From Phytomonas francai (lineage: Eukaryota; Euglenozoa; Kinetoplastea; Trypanosomatida; Trypanosomatidae), in NCBI GenBank assembly GCA_001766655.1, contig MJCC01000007.1, positions 726,479 to 790,478 of the forward strand: a DNA stretch of 64,000 nucleotides. Direction: 5' to 3'. Below are positions 1 to 10,467 of the stretch, in pieces. The notes beneath the pieces were generated by a model. It saw only the letters and a list, made by a program, of their open reading frames with translations. It ran no database searches and had not been told where the DNA came from. Within the stretch, counting starts at the first letter, position 1; the number at the start of each line of letters is the position of its first letter. The position numbers and the translations under genes were made by a program.

Positions 1-1236
1 CTAGACAGGCTGGTTGCCTTCATTCCAGTCGATTTTGAGACTATCAAGAAAGTTGAGGAAAATATTCCGGACGATATTCTTTTCCATCCGTACTTCGACT
101 GTCAAGGTGGGCTCGCCTCGATCGCCAGTAAGTTCCCTGATGACTTTCAGGTTGTGGACGGGAAAATCCGGAGACGCCCCCCGCACCTGGCTCCCCTATC
201 GCTCAACGACTTCACGCTCAAGCAGTCCCCTATCCCAGAGATTGCGGCACTTGTGGAACGTGAAGTGTGCGATACCAACATCCCGCGCTGGGTGAACATC
301 ACCTCACTCTACGAGAAGCTAACACCCCAGCAGAAGCGCGAGGTAAAGCAACGTTTTAAAAGTTTTGCAGGATTTTTGCGTGCGCATGGCAGGTCCGTGT
401 CCATCTCGCAGGATATGCTGTGTATCTCCATGTGGCTCCCACCACCTGCCTCCTCCACAAACAGCGCCGATGCAAATGCGCCAGGTGGTAGTGAGACTTG
501 TATGGACAAGGCGAAACCCCCTCACGCCGCGACTAACCATTCAGCCGGTCCTGTCGATCTGAGCAGTTCCGGAAACGAGGATCTTTTACACCGCGAGGGC
601 ACCCCCCTGGCCGCACCTGCGCCGCGCCCAAAGGCTGTACAAACAACATCCCACACCACCTTTCCGCTCCAGGTCGTCAACGAGCTCTACGATCGCTTTC
701 CACCCCATCGAAGCCTGAATCTTGTCGAGGCCTCCCAGCTGCTTCCGGATTCGCTACGGCAGCGCTTGCCCAAGAACCTGCTTAGCTGGATTTGCCACCA
801 TCGAAGCTACTTCGTGGTTGAGAACCCGGGCGAGAAAGATCCAGAGAAGGTTCGCATCCAGCGCGCGTCGGATCGCCAGCCTCTGGACGCCGCCCACATT
901 CTCTACCAAGGCATCCACCGACTTCAGCAGGGTGAGGCGAAAGGATGCAGGGTGTCTGTCAAGGAACTTATCGATGTTTTAGCCCCTGCGGATCAGCAGA
1001 TCATAGCCCATATTGGGATTCTAAACCTTGTCAACATGTTGCCCGAGTGGTTCGAGCTCGGGCCCGTCCCAGATCGGGCCTCAACGACAGGTGGCTCGCC
1101 GACCGAGGAGGACCTCTCTCGCGGGGACTATTTTCTGCGGCAATTGCGCTCCCTCGCAGAGCTCGAGGAGTCGGTCGCGAATGAGCACGCGCAGCGCGTG
1201 CAGTCATGTGTGGACCCGGAAAAGGGCAACGAGTGA
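1..1236 (+). CDS. Protein of unknown function with tandem modules (5' end outside window)
   Basis: The frame is open from base 1, so the start lies outside the window; the visible part is 411 residues. I do not recognise the family. The visible part holds what look like four copies of a loose module of about 50-75 residues. Each starts with a helix, has a Leu/Pro-rich middle and ends in a hydrophobic stretch such as FPDDFQVVDG, GFLRAHGRSVSI, CHHRSYFVVE or LPEWFEL. The copies are near residues 5-60, 75-140, 220-285 and 295-345. A low-complexity Pro/Ala/Ser linker separates copies two and three. Repeats of this style occur in trypanosomatid mitochondrial RNA-processing proteins, but that link is only a guess. 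It lies upstream of AspRS on the same strand. The coding call is firm; the function is unknown. Confidence 0.75.
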   Translation, partial: LDRLVAFIPVDFETIKKVEENIPDDILFHPYFDCQGGLASIASKFPDDFQVVDGKIRRRPPHLAPLSLNDFTLKQSPIPEIAALVEREVCDTNIPRWVNITSLYEKLTPQQKREVKQRFKSFAGFLRAHGRSVSISQDMLCISMWLPPPASSTNSADANAPGGSETCMDKAKPPHAATNHSAGPVDLSSSGNEDLLHREGTPLAAPAPRPKAVQTTSHTTFPLQVVNELYDRFPPHRSLNLVEASQLLPDSLRQRLPKNLLSWICHHRSYFVVENPGEKDPEKVRIQRASDRQPLDAAHILYQGIHRLQQGEAKGCRVSVKELIDVLAPADQQIIAHIGILNLVNMLPEWFELGPVPDRASTTGGSPTEEDLSRGDYFLRQLRSLAELEESVANEHAQRVQSCVDPEKGNE

Positions 1237-2018
1237 AAAGGAAACGATGTGGAAGACGACGTACACGACGCTGTCCGGATCGTTGTGGGCTATCGGTGGG
1301 AGGAAGTAATGGGCGCTCTACCACCACCCCCTGTATGCTGCTTCATCCTGCAAAACACGTAAGAGGGGTAGGGGTGGGTGAATAGGTACCTGTCAGCCAC
1401 CAACATCCGTATGCAAGGCGATAACAATGATGAAACCGACAGCAATGAGTATGCTGATCTGTATTTCAGAAGCGAGGAAAGAACTTTTGTTCCTCATTTT
1501 CCCAGTGGACTATTCCATGAGGTGTATGCTATCGTTTACAAAGCCTCTAAAGGAAACATGGCTCCGAAACTCGGAAACAGGGCTGTAGTCTTGTTCTGCC
1601 TATTTTACCTACCGACCTACAATCTTATTCGTGTGAGAAATATTGCTACCAATTGGCCTCCCCTTGCTATCAAGTTGAATGTACTCAAGCCAGACACTAT
1701 GAGAAAGTCGTCAGCTTTGTCAAGGACCACGTGTTATAATGAATAAGTAAGGACGAAGTCATCCAAAGTATGCGTTTGTGAGCCAATACGCTCGTAATGA
1801 TTTCAGTTTCACATGTCTAATTTCTGGTCAGCACACTATTCACGTTATCTCCATCTATCGCATGTGTTATATGCCTAGGAAAAGGTATCGCAAATTATGG
1901 TTTATTTATCAACTCTGTCCTTTTTTCCCTCTTCACCACCCCCACCACCGCCGATAAAAAGACGTCTAATCAAGAATTAGAGCAATTTCACTAAAAAATT
2001 CTAAAAATACAATCAGTA
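1237..2018. other. Intergenic spacer
   Basis: No supportable gene. The first 100 bases keep the composition of the upstream gene, then the sequence becomes AT-rich. A pyrimidine-rich stretch at about 1918-1953 (ttttttccctcttcacc and following) is a reasonable trans-splicing signal for AspRS. Confidence 0.6.
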
Positions 2019-3671
2019 ATGAGCAATAACGAATCCAGCGAAGCAGCGGGAGCAGGAGCTGCCCCAAAGATCGACAAGAAAGAGGCACGGAAGCTGGCTC
2101 GACTGGCGGAAGAAAAAGCTCGTGCCGAGGAAAAAGCGATGATGCTTGTCAAGTACAAGAATATATTTGGACATGCGCCGGTGGTGGAGTCTACCGCCTA
2201 CAAGAGTATTCAATTCACACCGATCTCGAGTCTATCACGGCAAATGGAGGATCAGGAGGTGTACATCCGCGCGCGCGTCTCGACGACGCGCAAGACGGGG
2301 AAGATGGTGTTCCTGCTCCTGCGCGATGAGGGGCAGTCGGTCCAGGCCATGACCTCCGTCGGTCAGGACGTCCCGAAGGAGATGGTCGACTTCGCGGCGC
2401 AGATCCCGTGTGAGTCGATTGTGGACGTCAGGGCGACCGTCCGCGGCGTCGACGTCCCGATTGCCGCCGCGACGCTGTCGAGCGTGGAATTGAAGGTGTC
2501 AACAATCCACGTCGTGTCCGAGTCCCTGCGCACGCTACCCTTCACCCTGGAGGACGCGAGCCGTGCGGAGGGCGAGGAGGGCCCGCAAGTGAACCTCGAT
2601 ACGCGACTGAACTGCCGCTGGCTGGATATGCGCACCCCCGCCTCCGGGGCGATCCTCCGCATGCAGTCCCGCGTCTGCCAGTATTTCCGTCAGTTTCTGC
2701 TGGACAACGAATTCTTTGAGATACACTCGCCGAAGATCATCAGCTCCGCGAGCGAAGGGGGCGCCAACGTGTTTAAAGTGCAGTACTTTAACAGCGACGG
2801 CTTCCTAGCGCAGTCACCCCAGTTGTACAAACAGATGGCTCTGCAGGGAGACTTACCGCGCGTGTTTGAGGTGGCCCCTGTGTTTCGTGCCGAGAACAGC
2901 AATACACACCGCCATCTTACGGAGTTTGTTGGGTTAGATGTGGAAATGCGCATTAACGAACATTACTACGAGGTCCTGGACCTCGCGGAAAGCCTGTTTG
3001 ACTACATGTTTGAGCACCTCGCCACGCACGAGGGGGAGCTGGCAGCTATTTTTAAGCAATACCCCTTTGAACCACTGGTGTGGAAGATGACTCCCGATAA
3101 GATATGTGAACTTGGGGTTGGAATTATTTCAAATGGTACCGAGCCTACAGACGACTATGAGGCGCGCGTGAACAATCTCGAAAGCCGTATGCTCCGCATC
3201 AACTACCTACATTGCATCAGACTGCTCAACACGGCTCTGGAGGAGAAGCTCGAACCCACGGATGATATTAACACCACAAACGAAAAACTTCTTGGGAAAC
3301 TTGTTAAGGAGCGCTACGGAGTGGATTTCTTTATTTCGGACCGCTTCCCTTCCTCAGCGCGACCCTTTTACACGATGCCGTGCAAGGATGACACTCGGTT
3401 TACCAACTCCTACGACATGTTCATACGCGGCGAAGAAATATCTAGTGGTGCGCAACGTATTCACATCCCAGAGATGCTGCTAGAGCGCGCATCGATGCTG
3501 AAGGTGGATCTCACACCGTGCAAGGATTACGTCGACAGTTTTAGGCTTGGAGCATGGCCTCACGGGGGCTTTGGGGTGGGCATGGAACGCGTCGTGATGC
3601 TCTACCTTGGGCTTAGCAATGTGCGCTTGGTATCGATGTTCCCGCGCGACCCGAAACGAGTCACGCCTTAA
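2019..3671 (+). CDS. AspRS: Aspartyl-tRNA synthetase, cytosolic type
   Basis: Charges tRNA-Asp with aspartate (class II aaRS, subclass IIb). The 550-residue protein opens with a Lys/Glu/Ala-rich helix (residues 18-45), typical of eukaryotic cytosolic AspRS. An OB-fold anticodon-binding domain follows at about 75-165, then the catalytic domain from about 195. Class II motif 2 is seen as VFRAENSNTHRHLTEF (288-303), with the aspartate-pocket segment AQSPQLYKQM just before it. Motif 3 is GVGMER (519-524), and the protein ends in FPRDPKRVTP, the usual end of archaeal/eukaryotic AspRS. There is no mitochondrial presequence. Length is normal for the family. Its neighbour is EIF4E4, the same pairing I recall from T. 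brucei and Leishmania. Confidence 0.95.
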   Translation: MSNNESSEAAGAGAAPKIDKKEARKLARLAEEKARAEEKAMMLVKYKNIFGHAPVVESTAYKSIQFTPISSLSRQMEDQEVYIRARVSTTRKTGKMVFLLLRDEGQSVQAMTSVGQDVPKEMVDFAAQIPCESIVDVRATVRGVDVPIAAATLSSVELKVSTIHVVSESLRTLPFTLEDASRAEGEEGPQVNLDTRLNCRWLDMRTPASGAILRMQSRVCQYFRQFLLDNEFFEIHSPKIISSASEGGANVFKVQYFNSDGFLAQSPQLYKQMALQGDLPRVFEVAPVFRAENSNTHRHLTEFVGLDVEMRINEHYYEVLDLAESLFDYMFEHLATHEGELAAIFKQYPFEPLVWKMTPDKICELGVGIISNGTEPTDDYEARVNNLESRMLRINYLHCIRLLNTALEEKLEPTDDINTTNEKLLGKLVKERYGVDFFISDRFPSSARPFYTMPCKDDTRFTNSYDMFIRGEEISSGAQRIHIPEMLLERASMLKVDLTPCKDYVDSFRLGAWPHGGFGVGMERVVMLYLGLSNVRLVSMFPRDPKRVTP

Positions 3672-4607
3672 AAGGGTGGAACATTGAAAGTCGTTTTTAA
3701 AAAAGAAAGGGAAAGAATTGAATGAAAAAGCACATTCAATTGATGTGGGAATCTCTTTTGTGAATAGTAAGGGAAATTGGTAAAATAACACAAGCGAGTC
3801 TGCCAACAAAGACTACTCAGTAATTATTTCGAGATTAAAGCAAGTGAGGGAGGGCGGAGGGGGGAGGGGAATAAAAGGTAACAAAAGGGAAGAAAGCATA
3901 GATTTAACAAGGCAAATTATCAATGGCTCGATACCTTAGGAGGAATAGTATGCCCTCACCTGTATGGCTCGGAATAGATTTTTTATTGCACACGCGTTAA
4001 TGAAATGTGTCCTCCGCGATTCCTTACGTACAAATAAGATAGTATAATTCATTTTCTTGTGTTTAAATAGCATCTCACAATTATACAAGCAATAATCGCT
4101 ACATAAATTATGAATATATATGCGCTAGAATGGCAACGTGAACTTTCAGAATCTTAACTTCGTTGCAACTCTTTCCTCTTAAACCCAATACGCTGATTTT
4201 GCATGTAACTAATTCAGTGCCTCTTCTTCGGTTAGTATCTTTCTTGTTCGCAGCACTAGATTTTGCACTTCTGTTCTGCATAGAGGTTTGTACATGCTCA
4301 ATCGCTTTCGACAAACAATAAATCAATAAAGATCAAATTAGTTCCAAAGCAATTAATTAACAAGCGTGAAGCATCACACAGGCTGGTCAGTGGAGCCCTG
4401 AATATACTTCTTACAGGTTCGATCATTTCAGACAAATAAAAAACAGAGCCGTACAGTGGACTCACCAATTGCTGGGTTGCTGTCATCGTTTTCGCTCCGG
4501 TGCGGTGCACTTGCTGTCTAACAACATTTACCCTTGCACATCTGAGGTGATCAGACCTGAGTGGGTGGTGAAAAGGATTTTTTTAAAGCATTAATAGTTG
4601 TTTAACA
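3672..4607. other. Intergenic spacer
   Basis: AT-rich, with no supportable gene. It contains a purine tract (about 3846-3878, G/A only). No strong pyrimidine tract was picked out close to the EIF4E4 start. Confidence 0.55.
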
Positions 4608-5885
4608 ATGACCGGGCTCTCTCACACAGCGTCCGCGTACATGCCATCGTGGATGAAGAATCAAAAAGAAGCCGGCTCATCCAAGGATGACGCCTCTAAG
4701 GTGGCTGCAGCCGGCACCACCGCGAACCACGTCCTCCAAGACTCCCCAACCCCGGTCAAGCGGAATGTGTTCAACGTAAGCAACACGGCGTCGTCCATGA
4801 AGCCGATACCGGCCCCGCAGTACGCGAACACCCACCCCGCCGGGAATAGTCACCTCACCCCCAACGTGGCGACGCCGTCGTCGCCGCCGAACCTGCTCGG
4901 GGGCAGCCCCAGCCTCGCGAAGCGCGTGCCCACTCGAATGAGCCCGGCGATCGTCGCGGTCAGCATCCGCCATATGAACCCCAACGCGGACGAGTTCGTC
5001 CCGGGAAACGGCGGGGCCGCCGGGCTGAACATCCTCCCCATCTCCACCGCGGACCTGGAGGCGTCGGAGCGGGGTCAGGACAGGGCCCCCCCGCCCGCCG
5101 CTCGGACGCCCGCGGGGAAGCCGACGCAGCTGCGGGTCGGGACCGGCATCTCCCCCATCCTCGCCCCGCTCCCGCTCAGCCTGAAAAGCGAGGAGATCCT
5201 CGCGATTAGCAAGTCGAGCGCGTTGAAGGCCGAGGCCGCGGCGTACGTACCGCGGCGCACCATGACCCGCGTCGTCCTGAACAAGCCCTCACCGCTGGTC
5301 CTGGCGAGCGACCCCGCCAAGGCAAACATAGAGATGATGCTCGACGACGTGTGGTCCCTCTTCTATCTCCCCGCGTGGGGAGAGAACATCAAAGAAGAGA
5401 ACTACAACCCAACCCTGGTCTTCCGCATTGAGAGCATTCCCACCTTCTGGAGGGTCTTCAACAACGTCCCGCCGCCGAGGGAGATGTCTGTGGGCACGGT
5501 GTACCTATTCCGCGATGGTATTGATCCAAAATGGGAAGACCCTGCGAACCGAAACGGTGGCATCCTCAAGGCGAAAGTCAACTCCGACCGCGTTAATGAG
5601 GCGTGGGAACTTTTGCTTTGTCGCACCATTGGCGACTCCTGGAACCCCGCGGTGCGCACTCAAATCAACGGAATCGCCCTCAAGGTGCGAGAACGGGGAT
5701 ATATCTTGGAGATTTGGGTAACGAAGAACTCATCCGAGCTCGCACGCGACTTAGCCGAACTATGGGGAACCCTGATGAAAGGGGCCTTTGCGACCAATTA
5801 TTGCACCCATGAGGCGATGCAAAACAAGGCTCAGACTGATAAAAAGAAAGCAACGGAAAAAGTGAGGATGTACAGGTATTCTTAG
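4608..5885 (+). CDS. EIF4E4: Cap-binding protein EIF4E4-like, with PAM2-like box
   Basis: Binds the mRNA cap (cap 4 in trypanosomatids) and acts in translation initiation with an eIF4G and poly(A)-binding protein. The 425-residue protein has a Pro/Ala/Ser-rich extension of about 235 residues and then an eIF4E fold (about 243-410). Cap-stacking tryptophans are likely W281 (IPTFWRVFNNV) and W309 (DPKWEDP); W370 is in LEIWVT. In the extension, residues 123-132 (MNPNADEFVP) match the PAM2 motif that binds the MLLE domain of PABP. Short conserved-looking boxes also sit near 10-19 (AYMPSWMKNQ) and 212-217 (AYVPRR). Known T. brucei/Leishmania EIF4E4 uses such boxes to bind PABP1. EIF4E3 is the closest alternative, but the neighbour AspRS favours EIF4E4. 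The extension lies in a GC-rich block. Confidence 0.9.
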   Translation: MTGLSHTASAYMPSWMKNQKEAGSSKDDASKVAAAGTTANHVLQDSPTPVKRNVFNVSNTASSMKPIPAPQYANTHPAGNSHLTPNVATPSSPPNLLGGSPSLAKRVPTRMSPAIVAVSIRHMNPNADEFVPGNGGAAGLNILPISTADLEASERGQDRAPPPAARTPAGKPTQLRVGTGISPILAPLPLSLKSEEILAISKSSALKAEAAAYVPRRTMTRVVLNKPSPLVLASDPAKANIEMMLDDVWSLFYLPAWGENIKEENYNPTLVFRIESIPTFWRVFNNVPPPREMSVGTVYLFRDGIDPKWEDPANRNGGILKAKVNSDRVNEAWELLLCRTIGDSWNPAVRTQINGIALKVRERGYILEIWVTKNSSELARDLAELWGTLMKGAFATNYCTHEAMQNKAQTDKKKATEKVRMYRYS

Positions 5886-7067
5886 ACCGGGGAGTGTGCT
5901 TAGCATGGAGCATAGTAAAAACAGAAGCGTAATTTGTACATATCCACGCATATATATATATATATATATATATAGAATGAGATGCGAAGTATGAAGGTAT
6001 TTTTGAAAACGCAGTTATGAATAAAGAATATGATATTCAACTATAAGCGGAAAGAATTATATATCATACTTGTGCTGGTTCTCCACCTTCGTCAAGCATA
6101 AATCCCACTTTGCATCTCGAATATTATACTGCTCTACATACCTGCCTTCACCGAGAGAACGATAAAATCGATAAGCAACCCCTACGGTCAAAAATCGTAA
6201 ATATTCAACACCTGTGTATTTATATGCATATTGAATGACAAATTCCCTGTGGATCCTTGCCTTTTGGATTGTATAAAAAGAAACTGAATACTGAAGGTAT
6301 AAACGGCTGCGGTGGAGTTATAATATAACCATGCAACGTTTGCATTTTATTTAGGGCAGTCGGTGTTGATAAGCTTTATCTGAGAGAAAGAAATACTGAT
6401 TTAGAAGGAAATTGCCAAAGTTTTTGTTTTAAGGTCACTTCCTTTCTCTTTATCTTGCATTTACACACTGTTGTATGCTTTGTTCTGTTGCGCTGGTTGT
6501 GCTCGACGTATGGTGCTTGTTAATTTCGTTATTTAACAGTATATGGAATAGCAGCATGGGTTAATGACTTTAGTCCGTCTGAATATAGTATGGGCAGCAA
6601 TATAAACCTAAAAGTGTGTGATTTCGATATGGGCAGGATCTATAAAGTGGAAAAAATAATTGAACGCACTTATAATCAACACATGCGAGTAACTTCTATC
6701 TAATTAATTGAAAGGTGTTTTTGTACCTCTGTGTGTGAGAGGCGCGACGGGAGATCCCTTTAAGAGCAAATAAATGCGAATGAGAGTCTCTACGCAGGCT
6801 TAATACTCTTTTTATAGCGCTAAGAGTTTTTCCCATTCTCCTTACCACTACGTGTGACCAAGTAAATAGAAGTGCTTGTGTTTGACAATCCTGTTATCGT
6901 TGTGAGGTCATACTCTTGACTCCCCACTAGTGGACAGCACAATAAAGGAAACAAAAGCGCACACAAACAATTATTGCTTACAAAGGCAAGCGAAGAGGTA
7001 GTGTAAAATCAAGGATAGGAACACGCATCGAGACATCTAATAAAGTCTGTGGCAAGGGAGATTCACA
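5886..7067. other. Intergenic spacer with (TA)n
   Basis: AT-rich, no supportable gene. A (TA)12 tract lies at 5951-5974, about 65 bases after the EIF4E4 stop and therefore probably in its 3' UTR. A pyrimidine-rich stretch near 6436-6462 may belong to a processing signal. Confidence 0.6.
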
Positions 7068-7967
7068 ATGCGACGTGTGTTTAGTCTGCAGGAGGCCAGT
7101 CTGATTCCCTTTCGGTGTAACATTATTTTCTCGCGGTACGGCTCGCTGCAGGTCATGGGCCGTGTCTCTTGTATTGTGGCCTCTTCTGCTACGCACCATT
7201 TTAGTCCATGTACTGTGTTTGCTAGGCGTGCGTATCACACGGTTACAATACTTCTTTTAAAGGACATTTACAAAAATGATCGAGGTGAAGCGAGGCGATT
7301 GACCTTTGAGGAGAGAGCGGAACGTAAGATAAAAAAAACGCGGGACCAAAGGAAAATGAAAGAGCAGCTTTCTTATGAAGCCGAGACGATGGTGAATAGT
7401 GACTTTCCAGGGGAGTTAGAGCTTATCTACAGCAAAATATTAGAAAAAGCAAACATCAGTGCGATGAAGGTGTTGAACATGGTGAAGTGCTTAGAGCTTC
7501 TAGAGATAGAAGTATCAGGGGGGAACTCCGTTCTTCTCACAAAGGTCGCACAGGTTGTAAAAATAAGCAACAACACCGTCGAGATTATTCCACATAACAA
7601 CAGTCTTGGAAATACTATCTTGCAGCACGTCGCGAGGTTTGATTCGAACATGCAAGTTTCAAAGGAAGGGTCGAAGGTGAAGGTGGTAGTTTTGCCCATC
7701 ACCACTGCTCGCAGAGACAAAACCGCAGACGAGATCAGGGCCCTAATCACCGTTCTTCGGCAGCGAATCAAGCATGCCCGAACCCACGCCAGAAAAGTTC
7801 TCCAGGATTTCGGTCTCGATGAGGGATCCCTGATAGAATTACAAGCCTCACTTGATGATGCAATGAATACTTTTGCTGAAGAAAAGTCATCAGAACTTGA
7901 ACAAATCGCAGAAGAGGTAATGTCAATGGGAATTGACGAGTCCGACATGGATTTGGAAAAGGTATAA
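7068..7967 (+). CDS. RRF: Mitochondrial ribosome recycling factor
   Basis: Splits post-termination ribosomes in the mitochondrion, together with a mitochondrial EF-G. The 299-residue protein is longer than bacterial RRF (about 185). The first 60 residues are rich in Arg, Ser and hydrophobic residues and lack an early acidic cluster, as in an import signal. A basic linker follows (74-100, RRLTFEERAERKIKKTRD). The RRF domain runs from about 105 to 297. It shows the helical start (LIYSKILEKANISAMKVLNM), the beta domain with VEIIPHNN, and a three-helix end with ITTARRDKTADEIRALI and the basic stretch RQRIKHARTHARKV. The T-x-E-x-R signature of RRF corresponds to TARRDKTADEIR. Gene and spacers are less GC-rich than EIF4E4. 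Confidence 0.9.
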   Translation: MRRVFSLQEASLIPFRCNIIFSRYGSLQVMGRVSCIVASSATHHFSPCTVFARRAYHTVTILLLKDIYKNDRGEARRLTFEERAERKIKKTRDQRKMKEQLSYEAETMVNSDFPGELELIYSKILEKANISAMKVLNMVKCLELLEIEVSGGNSVLLTKVAQVVKISNNTVEIIPHNNSLGNTILQHVARFDSNMQVSKEGSKVKVVVLPITTARRDKTADEIRALITVLRQRIKHARTHARKVLQDFGLDEGSLIELQASLDDAMNTFAEEKSSELEQIAEEVMSMGIDESDMDLEKV

Positions 7968-9336
7968 AGTTTTTTTAAAAAGGTACTAATAAATAAAAAG
8001 CATCTAAATAGCTGTATAGAATTTCGATTATTGGATCTATGCTTTTCACCATATTAGATAAGCCTTTCAAAATCAAACAATTATAAAAAAATACTAGTCG
8101 AGAGAGAAAGACTAACCAACACCTTACCCCAATTTCGCAGAGTATACCCTTTTTTGGTAAAAGACAAAAAATCACAAAAACTCGAAATACCAAAAATTCT
8201 AAAAAGATAAATGTGAAAATCCTATGAATAAAAAAAACCTATAAATTCTATTATTTGAGTTCTTATAAAAAGTAATATTAAAATACAATAAGCCTTGTAC
8301 AAAAGAATGTCATTAAATTTCCGTGCTTCTTCCCTCACCGTGTGAGGTTGAGTGTGGGTGTGAGCATTGGGCGGGGGAAACCGTGATCGGCGCACGAAGA
8401 GGATGAGTACTCGTTCATTCCTGTGGTATCCGACGCACCGCGTGAGAGAGAAGGTGAATCGAAAACAGCATCGCTACACTGACTCGTCCCGAGCACGGCT
8501 TGCCCCGCGAGCGCTGCTTCGCTGAGCAACCGCACCTTCCCTCATCCTCCTCCCCCTGTCGTGGGTGCCAACGTCTGTGTGAGCGTGTGTGTGTGTGTGT
8601 GTATTTGAAAGCCGGAGATATGATGAAAGCATCGTTGCACTTGTCTTTCCTGTGGGATCTGAGCGACTTTCTGAGTGAGAACCAGACTCACGAACAGGCA
8701 CGCGACTAGCACAGCGCGCCTTGCTGAGATGCTCCGTGGGTTGTCTTTCGCAGTTCCTCCTCCTTACGAGACATTGTGCGGCGGCGCGTGTGTCAGTGTG
8801 TGGGGTGTTAGCTTGAATAGAGTGCTCTATGCGTGGTTGTGGTGCGTTTTGCGTTCTTCCGCCTTCCTGTGGCTGTTGGGGTGCTTTGCTGTGTGGTCTG
8901 GTTGGCTCCGCATCGGTTGTGATAGCGGGTCCATGGGTATTTGGGTTCTCTGGCTCACCTTCCTGGTTTTTTAAGAATATAATTAAGGATTCTGTCGCTG
9001 TAGTGTATGGATGCTGTTGGAAAAACAAGGTGTCGGTAACGCGACGTTTTACTGACAATAAATATGCTCGATACCTTTACTCGCACCGTTCCCTTCTTTA
9101 TGTGCACCGCTTTCCTTCTTTCTTGCTGTGTCATATTTTATTCTTCTTTACAGAAAGACATATATGGATCGGTAAGAGAAGAGTGCGCCTAAGTTTTGTG
9201 GAAGCAAGCGCAGTACACGGGTTACAAGTTCGATTTTAAAAGAGATACGAATTCCTCTTATCGACACAAGTGCATCACTAGCTACTGGTTTTCCCTCCGT
9301 TTAGCTCTCGCATCCTTCCTTTTATCCTTTGGGTGA
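7968..9336. other. Intergenic spacer with a GT/CT-rich island
   Basis: The first 350 bases are very AT-rich. From about 8310 to 9000 the sequence becomes GT- and CT-rich, with (GT)n at 8585-8602. Several overlapping open frames on both strands cross this island, but all translate to low-complexity or Cys/Trp/Leu-rich sequence without a recognisable family, so none is called. From about 9000 it returns to normal spacer composition. Confidence 0.5.
9287..9304 (+). promoter_or_regulatory. Probable spliced-leader acceptor for the lipid kinase gene
   Basis: Pyrimidine tract (ttttccctccgttt) ends in AG at 9303-9304, 32 bases before the ATG at 9337. Inferred from the usual polypyrimidine-AG layout in trypanosomatids; no transcript data. 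Confidence 0.5.
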
Positions 9337-10467
9337 ATGCTATTTGGAAAGCACCCGATTAAATGCTGCCTCTCTGTCATAAACACTCGTAGTGGCGCTT
9401 GTGAGGGGCAATCGATCTATGCAAGCGCATTACAACAACACCTCGACCGCTGCGGCGTTGTACATCGTGAGGTACTAGTCCCTGAGTATGATGTCAGCCA
9501 TGCCCTCCATGAATTCCTTCGGCAAGCAGACTGTTTAGTGGTTTGTGGCGGCGATGGAACGGTCTCAAGTGTTGCCAATGTGTTAGGTGCAACAGAACAC
9601 GAGGATTTTATCCAAAAGCCCATCGCTGTCGTACCCGCAGGTCTACAGAACAGTATTGCTCGTTCTTTCGGTGTGATATCGGCTGAGCGTGCACTGTCGA
9701 GCCTCATTATGGGTCGCACGAACGCGGTACCGTTGTGGGAAGTACGTGTGAGCACAGCCCCGTCGCTGGTGCGGTATATGTGCTCCTACATGGCAGTGGG
9801 CGCGTACGCAAACATCGTGCGTCACTTTCAGAGACTTAACAGAGTTGGTGATGAGTATTTTGCGCTCCCAATGTTGAACTACAGGTTTCGAGCCGCTGCG
9901 TTATATACAGCTCTCAAGCGTGATGTGGTGCCCTGCGCACTGAATCTGAAAGCGCACACAAGTCTGTCGTCTATTCAAGATGTGGGGTACTCAGAAGGCG
10001 CCAGTGTCGATGTGCTACATTACAGGGCACCCCTACGGCTGCTGATCGCAGCGCAGATGCCCCTTCAGCACAGCGGCTACTCGCTGACTCCTGGTGCCAC
10101 ATACAAGCGGGGGACGCTGAGCGCAACGGTCCTGACGCCCGAAGCGACGCGTCTGCGTATGTGGCATTTGCTGAGTCGTGAAGCCAGGGAAGGGTACGTG
10201 CTGGAGGAAGATGGGGTGCACGTTCACCAGAATATCACGCACCTTCAAATACATTACGATCCGTTTTTTTACAATGATAACGGAGCGCGTCGGGAGGGCT
10301 CAAATGAGGTCAGCTGCAGTGGCCGTGAAAATGTCTGTTCGCCCTCGGAAAGGGATTTCGAGCACCCCCTGCTTCTAATGTTAGATGGCGAGGAGACATG
10401 GGTGATGCCTGGTGCAACGGTGACGATTCAGAAGTCCACACGATCTCTGAACTTTCTCGTATGCTAG
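9337..10467 (+). CDS. Diacylglycerol/sphingosine kinase family lipid kinase
   Basis: Phosphorylates a lipid hydroxyl (sphingoid base, diacylglycerol or similar) with ATP. The 376-residue protein carries the DAGK catalytic signature: VVCGGDGT at 68-75 is the nucleotide-binding loop, and VVPAGLQNSIA at 98-108 corresponds to the P-x-G-T-x-N-x-x-A motif, with Leu-Gln in place of the common Gly-Thr. The C-terminal beta-sandwich half is recognisable from about 150 onward, with an atypical loop near 330-345 rich in Ser/Glu. No signal peptide or membrane span is evident. The substrate cannot be read from sequence. Sphingosine kinase is a plausible guess because trypanosomatids have one, but other DAGK-domain proteins also exist. 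Confidence 0.82.
   Translation: MLFGKHPIKCCLSVINTRSGACEGQSIYASALQQHLDRCGVVHREVLVPEYDVSHALHEFLRQADCLVVCGGDGTVSSVANVLGATEHEDFIQKPIAVVPAGLQNSIARSFGVISAERALSSLIMGRTNAVPLWEVRVSTAPSLVRYMCSYMAVGAYANIVRHFQRLNRVGDEYFALPMLNYRFRAAALYTALKRDVVPCALNLKAHTSLSSIQDVGYSEGASVDVLHYRAPLRLLIAAQMPLQHSGYSLTPGATYKRGTLSATVLTPEATRLRMWHLLSREAREGYVLEEDGVHVHQNITHLQIHYDPFFYNDNGARREGSNEVSCSGRENVCSPSERDFEHPLLLMLDGEETWVMPGATVTIQKSTRSLNFLVC

Noticed and set aside
1378..1746. Open frame of 122 codons after the first gene
   Set aside because: Begins at GTG, AT-rich UTR-like composition, no recognisable family.
8474..9058. Minus-strand frame of 194 codons in the RRF-lipid kinase spacer
   Set aside because: Low-complexity Arg/Ser/Thr/His (reads the (GT)n repeat as His-Thr); would be the only minus-strand gene.
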